6,041 nucleotides of DNA from Bacillota bacterium (GCA_023402355.1 JAEXCG010000033.1:1-6041); one strand, 5' to 3'. Shown: positions 1-6,000, counted from the stretch's first letter. A program made the numbers and translations. The notes: generated by a model from the letters alone, not told the origin.

Positions 1-41
1 CTTGGCTGGTGACGGCCCGGGAGAGTAGGTCGCTGCCGGAT
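1..41 (+). rRNA. rrf: 5S ribosomal RNA, 3' end only (left copy)
   Basis: The window opens inside a 5S rRNA gene. The first 41 bases match the conserved 3' part of bacterial 5S rRNA, including the GGTGACGGCCCGGGAGAGTA stretch (loop E/helix IV region) and the terminal GTCGCTGCCGG strand that closes helix I. The 5' two thirds, and presumably 16S and 23S, lie outside to the left. The 3' end is approximate. Only 7-8 nt separate it from tRNA-Asn, so the two are almost certainly one transcript. An identical copy lies inverted at the right end. Confidence 0.88.
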
Positions 42-48
42 TCCATTT

Positions 49-123
<75 letters not shown>

Positions 124-128
124 GAATC

Positions 129-156
129 GGGACGTACGTTTGTACGTCCCTTTTTT
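129..156 (+). terminator. Intrinsic terminator of the left rRNA operon
   Basis: A 9-bp perfect stem, GGGACGTAC/GTACGTCCC, with a 4-nt loop (GTTT), is followed by six T residues (151-156). It begins 5 nt after the CCA of tRNA-Asn, so it ends the 5S-tRNA transcript. The right-hand copy has the same design with three base changes. Confidence 0.9.
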
Positions 157-190
157 AATGCCGTCCGTGAACCGCGCGCCGCGGCCGCGA

Positions 191-246
191 TGCAGCAAAA
201 GGCGCCGAGACATCTTCCCGAAGATGCCTCGGCGCCTTTTGCTGCA
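191..246. terminator. Long bidirectional hairpin terminator
   Basis: This is a near-perfect 56-nt inverted repeat. Positions pair as i with 437-i, giving 26 of 27 pairs with one A/C mismatch (210/227). A-tract AAAA (197-200) and T-tract TTTT (237-240) flank the GC-rich GGCGCCGAG/CTCGGCGCC core, so it can terminate RNA in both directions. On - it lies 15 nt after the stop codon of the sensor kinase and is its obvious terminator. On + it would catch read-through from the left rRNA operon. The stem is much longer than needed for termination. Confidence 0.85.
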
Positions 247-260
247 ATCCGCTTTTTCCC

Positions 261-3059
261 TTAATCGCCGGTCCCCTGGCCTATGAAATCGGCCAGCGTG
301 CGATCCAGCCGATCCAGGTCGATGGGCTTGGGAATAAAGGCGTTCATGCCCGCCTCCATCGCCTGCTCCTCGTCCTCCCTGAAGGCGTTCGCCGTCATGG
401 CGATGATGGGGATCGACTGCGCGTCCGCGCGGGGCAGGGCTCGAATGGCGCGCGTCGCCTCCAGCCCGTTCATTTCCGGCATCAAAACGTCCATTAGGAC
501 GACCTGAAACGTGCCCGGCGCGTGCTGCTTATACAGCTCCAACGCTGCCCGCCCGTTTTCCGCGCGGGTGACCTTTGCCCCCCGAATCTCCAGCAGCTCC
601 GTCGTAATCGCCGCATTGAGGTCGTTGTCCTCCGCCATCAGGATGTGCACGCCGGAGAGTTTGTCCAATTCCTCGTCTCCGGGCTTGACCGTCAGGTCTT
701 CCGGCTTTCCCTTGGTCATCGTCAGCGTAAAGGAGAATACGCTCCCCTTCCCCGGCTCGCTGCTGATCTTCAGCTCGCCCCCCATCGCGCTGACGATGCT
801 GCGGCTGATCGCCAACCCCAAGCCGGTGCCCTGGCTCTTGGTGATGTTGGGGCCTACCTGTTCAAAGCTTTGAAAGATGCGCCTCTGATCCTCTGCGGCA
901 ATGCCGATCCCGTTGTCCGCCACGCGGACCGAGTACGTGACCGTCTGGCTCGTGGAGGACTCCTCCTCAACGCGCAGCGTTACCTCTCCCCCGCTCGGCG
1001 TAAACTTGAACGCGTTGGAAAGCAAGTTGACGATGACCTGGCGCAGGCGGAGGGCGTCTCCGATCAGCGCGTCGTTTTCGATCTCCGCCTTTAAAACGAA
1101 ATGCAGGTGCTTGCGCTCCGCCTCGGCCGTCATCATGCTTTCGATGTTGTCAAGCGTAGCATTCATCGAAAAGGGCTCGCAGGTCATCTCCATCTTGCCG
1201 TTTTCAATGCGGCTCATGTCCAATATATCGCTGATCAGGTTGAGCATGTACTGAGAGGATGTCTTGATCTTTTGCAGATTCTCCCGTGCCTTGGGCGGCA
1301 GCCCCTCTATCGCTTCCGTGAGGTCCGTAAGGCCGACGATGGCGTTCATGGGCGTCCTGATTTCATGGCTCATGCGCGAGAGGAAGTCGCTCTTGGCGCG
1401 GCTGTCCGCTTCCGCCTTGTCCAGTTCTATGCGCATCCGAGCGCTGCGCAGGCGAGAACGGGAAATGAGGAGGACCGTCAGGAGAATCATCACGAGAAAT
1501 GCCGTCACGACGGAGATGGCCAGACCGGGGTTTGCGTAGACGATGCTCGTCAGGCTCATCTGCGGATCGCCGATGGAGATGATATTGCGATTGCTGATGG
1601 TGGTCTTCTGCTCCTCCGACAGGTTGTTGACGGCCTTGTTGAGGATCGAAAAGAGCTCCGGTTGCACGGGGCTGGGCATCGCGAAGCAAATGCCCAAACT
1701 GTCGTTCACCAGGCTTACCTGCACCAGATTCGTATAGTTCTGCGTCTGAATGGTGTGCTCCAGATGCGAGGAAATCCCATAGAAAAAGTCGACCTTTCCC
1801 CGGTTCACATCCGACAGCGCGTCCACGTCGTCCGCGTAGTACCGCACCGTCTCCGCCATGATGCTGCTGGGCATTTCCCGCCCTTCCAGCACGCCGCCGG
1901 TCAACCCGGCCGCGGGGTAGCTGGATTCCTTGTTTCTCACCAGGATGGAGTCCATTTCCACGTAGGGCGCCGTCCGGGCCAATCCTTTTTCCTGCGCGTT
2001 CTCATCCGTTCCGATGAAAAAGCCGACGATGTCCGCCTCGCCCCGTTCGACGGCAGACAGGGTTTCGGCATAGCTGTCGCAATAGACATAGCTGAAGGTC
2101 AGTCCGGAATACGCCGATACCTCCCTCAGCATGTCGGGCACGATCCCCTCATGCGAGTCCTTGTTGTTGAGGCAGTACAGCGGATGCCATTCCAGGGGGA
2201 CGGCGACCGTCACGTTCCCTTTTTGGGCGACATACGCGCGCTCCTGATCGTTCATTCGGATATGGCCGGTGCTGATGTCCGGAAAATTGTCGTCATAAAT
2301 TCTCTTGGCAAAATTGGGATCCGCCTCGTAGATTCTTTCGAGCGCCTCGTTGAGGCGGTTTAAGACCTCGGTATTGCCCGGCGTCGTCACGATGTAATGC
2401 GCCTGCGAGTCGAACGTAGCGGCGATATTAAACTGTCCCTCGGCATCGACGCCGCTACCCAGCAGTAAATCGACGTCGCCGTTTTCGAGAAAGCAGTAGA
2501 GGTTCCCTTCGCTCGACAGGTCGTCGGCCGTGTAATAATGGATGGGACAGTCGAGCCCGTTGATCGACAGATATTCCTTCATGCGGCGTACATTCTCGAC
2601 GGCGCGGTCGTAAACGCCGATCGTCATGCCGTTCAGCGAATTAAGCTCGTGGCTTTTGATGCGCTCGTCGTCCTGGCGCGACAGCAGAATGCCCTTGATG
2701 TAGCCGCAGTTATACTCGGGATACGCGAAATACGCTTCGTAGCCCTCGGCATAATAGGTTCCGCCCATCAGATCGAACTCGCCCGCAAGAAACTGATCGA
2801 TCATCGATTCGCCGTCGGTATCGATGTAATCGTATTTCCAGCCCGTGTATTTGGCGATCTCGTTGAGATAGTCGACGGTCAAGCCGAAGGGCTGGCCATC
2901 CATCCCTCTGGCGCTGAAACCCTCCACGTGCGGAAACGCCACGCGCAGGACGGTTTCCTCCGTCTCCGCCGCGCAGGGCAGCGTCATCGCCGTCAACATC
3001 GCCGCCATCAGCAGCATGGCCGCGAAAGCCCGCAGCGTATAATCGGACAGTTTTTTCAT
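261..3059 (-). CDS. Membrane hybrid sensor histidine kinase with two extracellular substrate-binding domains
   Basis: The product is a 932-residue hybrid two-component kinase. Visible parts, in order: signal peptide (1-31, charged MKK then a hydrophobic run); two tandem SBP_bac_3-type solute-binding domains (about 35-262 and 280-497); one membrane helix (about 512-534); HisKA domain with phospho-acceptor His565 in SHEIRTP; HATPase_c with N-box N678/N682, G1 DNGIG (715-719) and G2 GTGLGL (744-749); and a receiver domain (about 803-926) with acidic pair E810/D811, phospho-acceptor D857, T889 and K911. All catalytic residues are present. The order resembles BvgS/EvgS-type kinases but lacks their PAS and Hpt domains. 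From family knowledge the outer domains bind amino-acid-like solutes; the actual ligand is unknown. I start at 3059 rather than 3167 because a signal peptide begins there behind a good ribosome site. The longer form adds 36 polar residues before it. No response regulator or Hpt protein lies in the window. Confidence 0.93.
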   Translation of the reverse strand: MKKLSDYTLRAFAAMLLMAAMLTAMTLPCAAETEETVLRVAFPHVEGFSARGMDGQPFGLTVDYLNEIAKYTGWKYDYIDTDGESMIDQFLAGEFDLMGGTYYAEGYEAYFAYPEYNCGYIKGILLSRQDDERIKSHELNSLNGMTIGVYDRAVENVRRMKEYLSINGLDCPIHYYTADDLSSEGNLYCFLENGDVDLLLGSGVDAEGQFNIAATFDSQAHYIVTTPGNTEVLNRLNEALERIYEADPNFAKRIYDDNFPDISTGHIRMNDQERAYVAQKGNVTVAVPLEWHPLYCLNNKDSHEGIVPDMLREVSAYSGLTFSYVYCDSYAETLSAVERGEADIVGFFIGTDENAQEKGLARTAPYVEMDSILVRNKESSYPAAGLTGGVLEGREMPSSIMAETVRYYADDVDALSDVNRGKVDFFYGISSHLEHTIQTQNYTNLVQVSLVNDSLGICFAMPSPVQPELFSILNKAVNNLSEEQKTTISNRNIISIGDPQMSLTSIVYANPGLAISVVTAFLVMILLTVLLISRSRLRSARMRIELDKAEADSRAKSDFLSRMSHEIRTPMNAIVGLTDLTEAIEGLPPKARENLQKIKTSSQYMLNLISDILDMSRIENGKMEMTCEPFSMNATLDNIESMMTAEAERKHLHFVLKAEIENDALIGDALRLRQVIVNLLSNAFKFTPSGGEVTLRVEEESSTSQTVTYSVRVADNGIGIAAEDQRRIFQSFEQVGPNITKSQGTGLGLAISRSIVSAMGGELKISSEPGKGSVFSFTLTMTKGKPEDLTVKPGDEELDKLSGVHILMAEDNDLNAAITTELLEIRGAKVTRAENGRAALELYKQHAPGTFQVVLMDVLMPEMNGLEATRAIRALPRADAQSIPIIAMTANAFREDEEQAMEAGMNAFIPKPIDLDRLDRTLADFIGQGTGD

Positions 3060-3064
3060 AAACA

Positions 3065-3070
3065 CACCTT
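3065..3070 (-). promoter_or_regulatory. Ribosome binding site deciding the kinase start
   Basis: On the minus strand AAGGTG lies 5 nt before the ATG at 3059 (7 nt counted from the GG). It supports the start that yields a signal peptide over the upstream in-frame ATG at 3167. No convincing -10/-35 pair was found between this site and the hairpin at 3154-3177. Confidence 0.7.
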
Positions 3071-3153
3071 TTTCTCGCGGATGCCCAAGGCCATCCCTCG
3101 AATGCTCGTCATCGTAATGCGCTTCGCCACGATCCCCGACGGATCCCTTTCTC

Positions 3154-3177
3154 AAAACAGAGCGCAAAGCCGCCCTG
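3154..3177 (-). terminator. Probable intrinsic terminator after the glycosyltransferase gene
   Basis: On the minus strand CAGGGCG/CGCTCTG forms a 7-bp stem (one G·U) with a 6-nt loop, followed by TTTTGAG. It lies 27 nt past the stop codon at 3204. The U-tract is only four long, so termination may be partial, and read-through into the kinase gene cannot be excluded. Confidence 0.55.
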
Positions 3178-3188
3178 TCTTCTTCAAA

Positions 3189-3202
3189 GAGCGCGAACGC
3201 TC
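3189..3202 (-). other. Short UUCG-loop hairpin directly after the stop codon
   Basis: On the minus strand GAGCG-TTCG-CGCTC folds into a 5-bp stem with a stable UUCG tetraloop, starting one base after the stop codon of the glycosyltransferase. Only three T residues follow, so it is a poor terminator by itself. With the hairpin at 3154-3177 it may stabilise the mRNA end or help termination. Confidence 0.4.
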
Positions 3203-3203
3203 C

Positions 3204-4679
3204 TTAGTCGTCTTTGAGCCGCAGAAGCTGGTTGTAATCGTTCGTAGCTACCTGTTCGTACCTGGCTTCGATGATTTCCACCACGCGCGCGTCATATGGC
3301 GGCGAGAAAGCCCTGTTATAAAACATCACCAGCCATTTGGGCGGGTCCGTGCGCATCATCTCCACGACCTCATCCATGATGGCGGGATTCGCCTGCCCCA
3401 GAATTTCCTGCATGAAGAAGATACGCCTGGCCGGCACCACATCCGTGACGACATACCACTTGTGCTCCACGCGGTAGCCGAGAATGTCGTCCCGTTCGTC
3501 CACCGGCACGTGTGACAGCAGCTCCAGGCTCTGTTCCTCAAAGCCCTCGCTGGTCCATTCCGCTTCCTCCGCGGCACGCGCGGCGCTCTTTTGCGCGGGA
3601 AGACCTATGGACAGCGCATAGGCACACAGCGCAGCCGCTGCAAGGCCGCCCGCCCGCCGCGACTCCTTTTCAAACGCGCGCTCCAGCAGCATCGCTCCCA
3701 TCACGGCGGAAAGCGCACCGGGCAACAGATAGTGCAAGTAGCCCTTGTGCGATATGAATGCGCTGCCCGCGGAAGCGGCGGCAAAGCCGACAAACGCGAT
3801 GCAAAGCACGCGCAGCGATCGATTTTTGGGGTCTGTTAAAGCCGCGCAGACCGCGCCCAACGCGCAAAGGCCCGCACAGATCATCGCATGATCGCCGTAA
3901 GGGTCAGATAGCAGCATGCGCTTGCGGCTGTAATCCTCCACTCCCGCGTAAAGCAGGTTGTGTTCAAACGCAGCGTAATAGAAAGCATCCAGCGCGTCAT
4001 GCAGCCCCAGATAAAGAAGAATCGGCCCAAAGACGAGCACGCAGCCAATGAGAAAGGAGAGCGCATTGCGCGCGAGCCCTTTGCCATCGCCCTGCCAGCC
4101 GAGGGCAAGCGCAAACACGACGGTCAGCGCCGACACCCCCAGCGCGTTGTTCACGCGCGTCATAAAGCACAGAGAGAAGGACAAACCCAGCACCAGTCCA
4201 TAAACCCAGGAAGCGCTGTCGCGCTTGGCAAACGTATAATCAACACAGGTGGAAAGGCCCAACAACGTAAAAAAGTTGCAGTATTCCTCGGTATAATTTC
4301 CGCCATCGATCAACAGGCCAAAAAAGGCGAGATAGACGAGCTGGGCGGGCAGTGCAAACCGAAGCTCCATCCTGCCGGTCATCCGCGCGATGAGCAGCAG
4401 CGAAAAAAAGAGCAGAACGACTTCCTGCACCCAAACCGCGGTTACCGTGCGGGAAAAGAGCTGCGGAAAGGCATTGATGAAAAAAATCATCGGCCCCTTG
4501 TGATCAAAAATATCGACATAAGGTACTTTTCCGCTGAGCAGCGCGCGGCCAAGCGTCACAAAGATTGAGCTGTCGCCGCCATACGTCCGATATAGCGGAC
4601 TGTTTGAAGTCAAGAACAAGAGTCCAAATGTGATGGAGAGGAAGGCCGCGATTCCCGCTCTCCAAAGCTTTTTTGTCAT
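3204..4679 (-). CDS. Multi-pass GT-C / PMT-like glycosyltransferase (GT39/ArnT-like family)
   Basis: The product is a 491-residue integral membrane protein. Hydrophobic segments suggest about 11 helices (roughly 9-25, 64-75, 84-98, 110-125, 134-150, 157-175, 180-196, 206-225, 266-282, 289-306, 314-332, 344-360). A polar C-terminal tail of about 125 residues follows. The first outer loop has YGGDSS (D36) and the signature VDIFDHKGP (55-63), typical of GT39/ArnT-like membrane glycosyltransferases. That acidic-loop pattern fits a GT-C enzyme moving a sugar from a polyprenyl-phosphate carrier to an acceptor on the outer face of the membrane. Donor and acceptor cannot be told from the sequence. 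The tail has the wYvvtDvvPaRRiFFmQ and DPPKWLV pattern familiar from Firmicutes homologues. I chose ATG at 4679 because it has a strong ribosome site and leads straight into a KK-hydrophobic N-terminus. The longer frame to 4832 adds 51 residues unlike any membrane start and would span the likely promoter. No cell-wall or polysaccharide genes flank it. Confidence 0.85.
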   Translation of the reverse strand: MTKKLWRAGIAAFLSITFGLLFLTSNSPLYRTYGGDSSIFVTLGRALLSGKVPYVDIFDHKGPMIFFINAFPQLFSRTVTAVWVQEVVLLFFSLLLIARMTGRMELRFALPAQLVYLAFFGLLIDGGNYTEEYCNFFTLLGLSTCVDYTFAKRDSASWVYGLVLGLSFSLCFMTRVNNALGVSALTVVFALALGWQGDGKGLARNALSFLIGCVLVFGPILLYLGLHDALDAFYYAAFEHNLLYAGVEDYSRKRMLLSDPYGDHAMICAGLCALGAVCAALTDPKNRSLRVLCIAFVGFAAASAGSAFISHKGYLHYLLPGALSAVMGAMLLERAFEKESRRAGGLAAAALCAYALSIGLPAQKSAARAAEEAEWTSEGFEEQSLELLSHVPVDERDDILGYRVEHKWYVVTDVVPARRIFFMQEILGQANPAIMDEVVEMMRTDPPKWLVMFYNRAFSPPYDARVVEIIEARYEQVATNDYNQLLRLKDD

Positions 4680-4683
4680 GTCG

Positions 4684-4690
4684 CACCTCT
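4684..4690 (-). promoter_or_regulatory. Ribosome binding site deciding the glycosyltransferase start
   Basis: On the minus strand AGAGGTG lies with its AGAGG core 6 nt before the ATG at 4679. It favours this start over the in-frame upstream ATGs at 4832 and 4742. Confidence 0.75.
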
Positions 4691-4752
4691 TTTTGCCTAG
4701 CCACACCGGCCACTTGGACTCATGAATCCACAAATCGCGCATTATATGTTGT

Positions 4753-4781
4753 AGTATATCACAAATTGCCCCATTTGGGAA
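4753..4781 (-). promoter_or_regulatory. Probable promoter of the glycosyltransferase gene
   Basis: On the minus strand there is an extended -10, TGA-TATACT (TATACT at 4753-4758), with a 17-bp spacer from a weak -35 TTCCCA (4776-4781, 4 of 6 matches). Transcription would start near 4746, leaving a leader of about 67 nt. A second -10-like TATAAT lies at 4741-4746 but lacks a well-placed -35. Assigned by eye only. Confidence 0.42.
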
Positions 4782-4819
4782 ACCTTCGTGCGCTTCGATC
4801 CCAAAATATGAAATAAGAC

Positions 4820-4848
4820 TAGCCAAACTCACCTGAGTGTGCTATACT
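4820..4848 (+). promoter_or_regulatory. Promoter of tRNA-Arg
   Basis: An extended -10 element, TGC-TATACT (TATACT at 4843-4848), lies 17 bp from a partial -35 TAGCCA (4820-4825, 4 of 6 matches). The predicted start near 4855 is about 10 nt before the mature tRNA 5' end, a normal spacing for a single-tRNA unit. Confidence 0.6.
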
Positions 4849-4864
4849 ATATCGGCGTTCATTT

Positions 4865-4941
4865 GTACCTGTAGCTCAGCTGGATAGAGCGTCAGACTCC
4901 GACTCTGAAGGCCGCAGGTTCGACTCCTGTCAGGTACACCA
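4865..4941 (+). tRNA. tRNA-Arg (CCG)
   Basis: A 77-nt cloverleaf is present. The acceptor stem is GTACCTG/CAGGTAC with discriminator A and encoded CCA (4939-4941). The D stem is GCTC/GAGC. The anticodon stem TCAGA/TCTGA encloses loop CTCCGAC with anticodon CCG, which reads CGG arginine codons. The T arm is GCAGG-TTCGACT-CCTGT with one G·U pair. It stands alone between its own promoter and terminator, divergent from the glycosyltransferase gene. I saw no second copy of its 3' end in the window, so there is no sign of an integrated island using it as attachment site. Confidence 0.96.
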
Positions 4942-4947
4942 ACGTGC

Positions 4948-4979
4948 AAGTTCCGATCGAAAGAATCGGGACTTTTTTT
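4948..4979 (+). terminator. Intrinsic terminator of tRNA-Arg
   Basis: AAGTTCCGAT and ATCGGGACTT form a 10-bp stem (one T·G pair) around a 7-nt loop (CGAAAGA). The 3' arm runs straight into a tract of seven T residues (4973-4979). It begins 7 nt after the CCA end of tRNA-Arg. Confidence 0.9.
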
Positions 4980-5381
4980 GTATACTGCTAAAGCATTTTG
5001 ATTGAAAACAGCCGTCTACATTGCTTTCGTGTTTTAAGGCTTCCCACGTAGGTGCAGGTAAAGTGGCAGATGCTGTGAACGCGAAAGCTTACGGCAATTT
5101 AAGAGAAAACAGGCTCATCTACGGTTGATAAAAAACGCTTACGTCTCCGGCGTACCTCCAGTTGAAACAGGCTTGATTTAACGTACAGGTTCTCTAATGA
5201 ACAGATTTTTCATTTATCAAAAAAGGACGGGTAATTTAGCCCCGAATGTGAACTCCATACGCGCCGCATAATAATAATCATGCCCCCTTGAAGCGGATGG
5301 TATTTCATACGCGGGCCAAGCCTTCCGGTGCTTGCATACGCATCAAACGCGTTAATACAGTCTTCCAGCCACGTTAGGCTG
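4980..5381. other. Intergenic stretch with no recognisable gene
   Basis: About 400 bp of visibly more AT-rich DNA lies between the tRNA-Arg terminator and the transposase remnant. Frames on both strands are short and match nothing I know. The right part, about 5265-5381, probably still belongs to the 3' end of the IS200-like element. A short inverted repeat CAGCC-6 nt-GGCTG (5366-5381) sits next to the tnpA stop, and there is a ragged, decayed palindrome around 5281-5302. The true right end of the element could not be placed. The left part (4980-5260) has scattered stops and no ribosome site leading a credible frame. Confidence 0.5.
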
Positions 5382-5619
5382 TTACTTGCCGATCGTAAAC
5401 GAGTCCATCTGACTCATCGTCAATTGCTCGCCGAGTTGATCTTCCTTCAGCTGGTTCTTTATGTACGCTGCAATTCGGTTCGTATTCTTTCCGTTCGTGT
5501 CCGCGTAATGTCCCCGACATCAAAATTCCCTGCTCTTACATTTGTATTTCAATTCTCCGAATTATTCGTACAGCATTCCACTTCGTATAAGATAAACGAT
5601 TGATGTCATTCAGGCTCAT
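5382..5619 (-). pseudogene. tnpA: IS200/IS605-family Y1 transposase TnpA, internally deleted remnant
   Basis: Read on the minus strand, ATG at 5617-5619 starts MSLNDINRLSYTKWN, which matches the usual N-terminus of IS200-like TnpA (NSLxHTKWNCKYHIVF pattern). The reading then jumps, near 5575-5582, into another frame. That frame gives FGELKYKCKSREF, then CRGHYADTNGKNTNRIAAYI and NQLKEDQLGEQLT, ending in DSFTIGK and TAA at 5382-5384. This is the family's C-terminal half. The Y1 motif YxxxQ (Tyr codon at 5463-5465) survives. About 75-80 residues expected between the halves are missing, including the HUH metal-binding motif. Two in-frame stops also break the C-terminal half: TAA at 5562-5564, and TGA at 5520-5522 where the family has Trp. 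The 238-nt length, not a multiple of three, confirms the frame change. The transposase cannot be active. A plausible ribosome site, AGGGAG, precedes the ATG. Confidence 0.85.
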
Positions 5620-5680
5620 CTGAATGTTCTCCCTGCTTTTTCGTTGCCCAGTTGACAGACCGCTCTTCTTTTATTGCATT

Positions 5681-5707
5681 CGAATCACTCGCCCGGCGAG
5701 TGGTTCG
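5681..5707. repeat. Palindrome, likely left-end hairpin of the IS200-like element
   Basis: Two 13-nt arms, 5681-5693 and 5695-5707, pair around a single central C. Twelve pairs are Watson-Crick, including the core CACTCGCC/GGCGAGTG, and there is one T/G wobble. The innermost pairs must open to form a real loop. No T-tract adjoins it, which argues against a terminator. Its position 60-90 bp upstream of the tnpA ATG fits the hairpin bound by TnpA. Confidence 0.65.
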
Positions 5708-5712
5708 TATAC

Positions 5713-5748
5713 AAAAGGCCGCCGACAAGCTTCTGCTTATCAGCGGCC
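5713..5748 (-). terminator. Strong intrinsic terminator on the minus strand
   Basis: On the minus strand a 14-bp stem (5735-5748 with 5717-5730, two U·G pairs, otherwise complete) has an AGAA tetraloop and is followed by TTTTGTAT. No protein gene ends here. It lies about 140 bp past the terminator of the right rRNA tail. It either backs up that terminator, belongs to a lost gene, or ends the candidate small RNA described for 5713-5852. Confidence 0.8.
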
Positions 5749-5852
5749 AGAGGATGTAATGGATGCATTCTGTAAAACGAAGTAATACTGCACGGCAGTC
5801 CTATCGCCGTGAATGCCAATACTGCGACGGATACATGACGATATCCTGAACC
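5713..5852 (-). ncRNA. Candidate small RNA of about 140 nt, unidentified
   Basis: This is inferred only from flanking signals. A promoter-like pair on the minus strand ends just before it and the strong terminator at 5713-5748 closes it. Inside, minus-strand GGATA/TATCC and CACGGC/GCCGTG can form small stems. I do not recognise it as 6S, SRP, tmRNA, RNase P or a known riboswitch. A tiny frame MYPSQYWHSRR could be translated, but it has only a weak ribosome site. Decayed protein-coding DNA is an equally fair reading. Confidence 0.2.
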
Positions 5853-5858
5853 TTCCGC

Positions 5859-5887
5859 AGCATACAAGACAGGTTTTTTTATGACAA
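5859..5887 (-). promoter_or_regulatory. Possible promoter on the minus strand
   Basis: TTGTCA (5882-5887, 5 of 6 matches to the -35 consensus), a 17-bp spacer and TATGCT (5859-5864, 4 of 6 matches to the -10) are found on the minus strand. The -35 overlaps the end of the T-tract of the right rRNA-tail terminator. Transcription would start near 5852 and meet the terminator at 5713-5748. Confidence 0.3.
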
Positions 5888-5913
5888 AAAAGGAACGTAC
5901 AAGCGTACGTCCC
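5886..5913 (-). terminator. Intrinsic terminator of the right rRNA operon
   Basis: On the minus strand GGGACGTAC/GTACGTTCC forms a 9-bp stem with one G·U pair and loop GCTT, followed by six T residues (5886-5891 on + are A). It is the counterpart of the terminator at 129-156. The three differences between the copies are one base before the stem, one in the loop and one C-to-T that leaves pairing intact. Confidence 0.88.
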
Positions 5914-5918
5914 AATTC

Positions 5919-5993
<75 letters not shown>

Positions 5994-6000
5994 AAATGGA

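Larger units (their letters stand above)
5382..5707 (-). mobile_element. IS200/IS605-like insertion sequence remnant
   Basis: The remnant includes the broken tnpA and about 90 bp of its upstream DNA up to a 27-nt palindrome (5681-5707). IS200-type elements have no inverted terminal repeats. They carry subterminal hairpins that the Y1 transposase recognises, and this palindrome sits where the left-end hairpin should. No tnpB/accessory gene is present, so it is the single-gene IS200 type. The left border is probably a few bases beyond 5707. The right border, somewhere left of 5382, is not resolved. Confidence 0.7.

Noticed and set aside
1101..2363. Plus-strand open frame of 420 codons
   Set aside because: It lies entirely antisense to the sensor kinase, whose domains and catalytic motifs are unmistakable. 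The translation is rich in His, Arg and Gln with no fold or motif, as expected of a shadow frame in GC-rich DNA. The same applies to the plus-strand frames at 522-1094, 2538-3515 and 3960-4568.
3060..3167. Extended N-terminus of the kinase from ATG at 3167
   Set aside because: The extra 36 residues are polar and would bury the signal peptide. The internal ATG at 3059 has its own good ribosome site.
4680..4832. Extended N-terminus of the glycosyltransferase from ATG at 4832
   Set aside because: The 51 extra residues are unlike a membrane-protein start and the span holds the probable promoter. ATG at 4679 has a strong ribosome site.
4865..4941. tRNA-Arg as an attachment site of an integrated element
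   Set aside because: No integrase gene is present, and no second copy of the tRNA 3' end is visible elsewhere in the window.
5328..5603. Plus-strand open frame of 91 codons
   Set aside because: It is antisense to the tnpA remnant, which has clear family similarity on the other strand. Its own translation matches nothing recognisable.
5838..5878. Plus-strand CCTG...CAGG followed by seven T residues as a terminator
   Set aside because: Only four pairs around a loop of more than 20 nt can form, and no plus-strand gene lies upstream.
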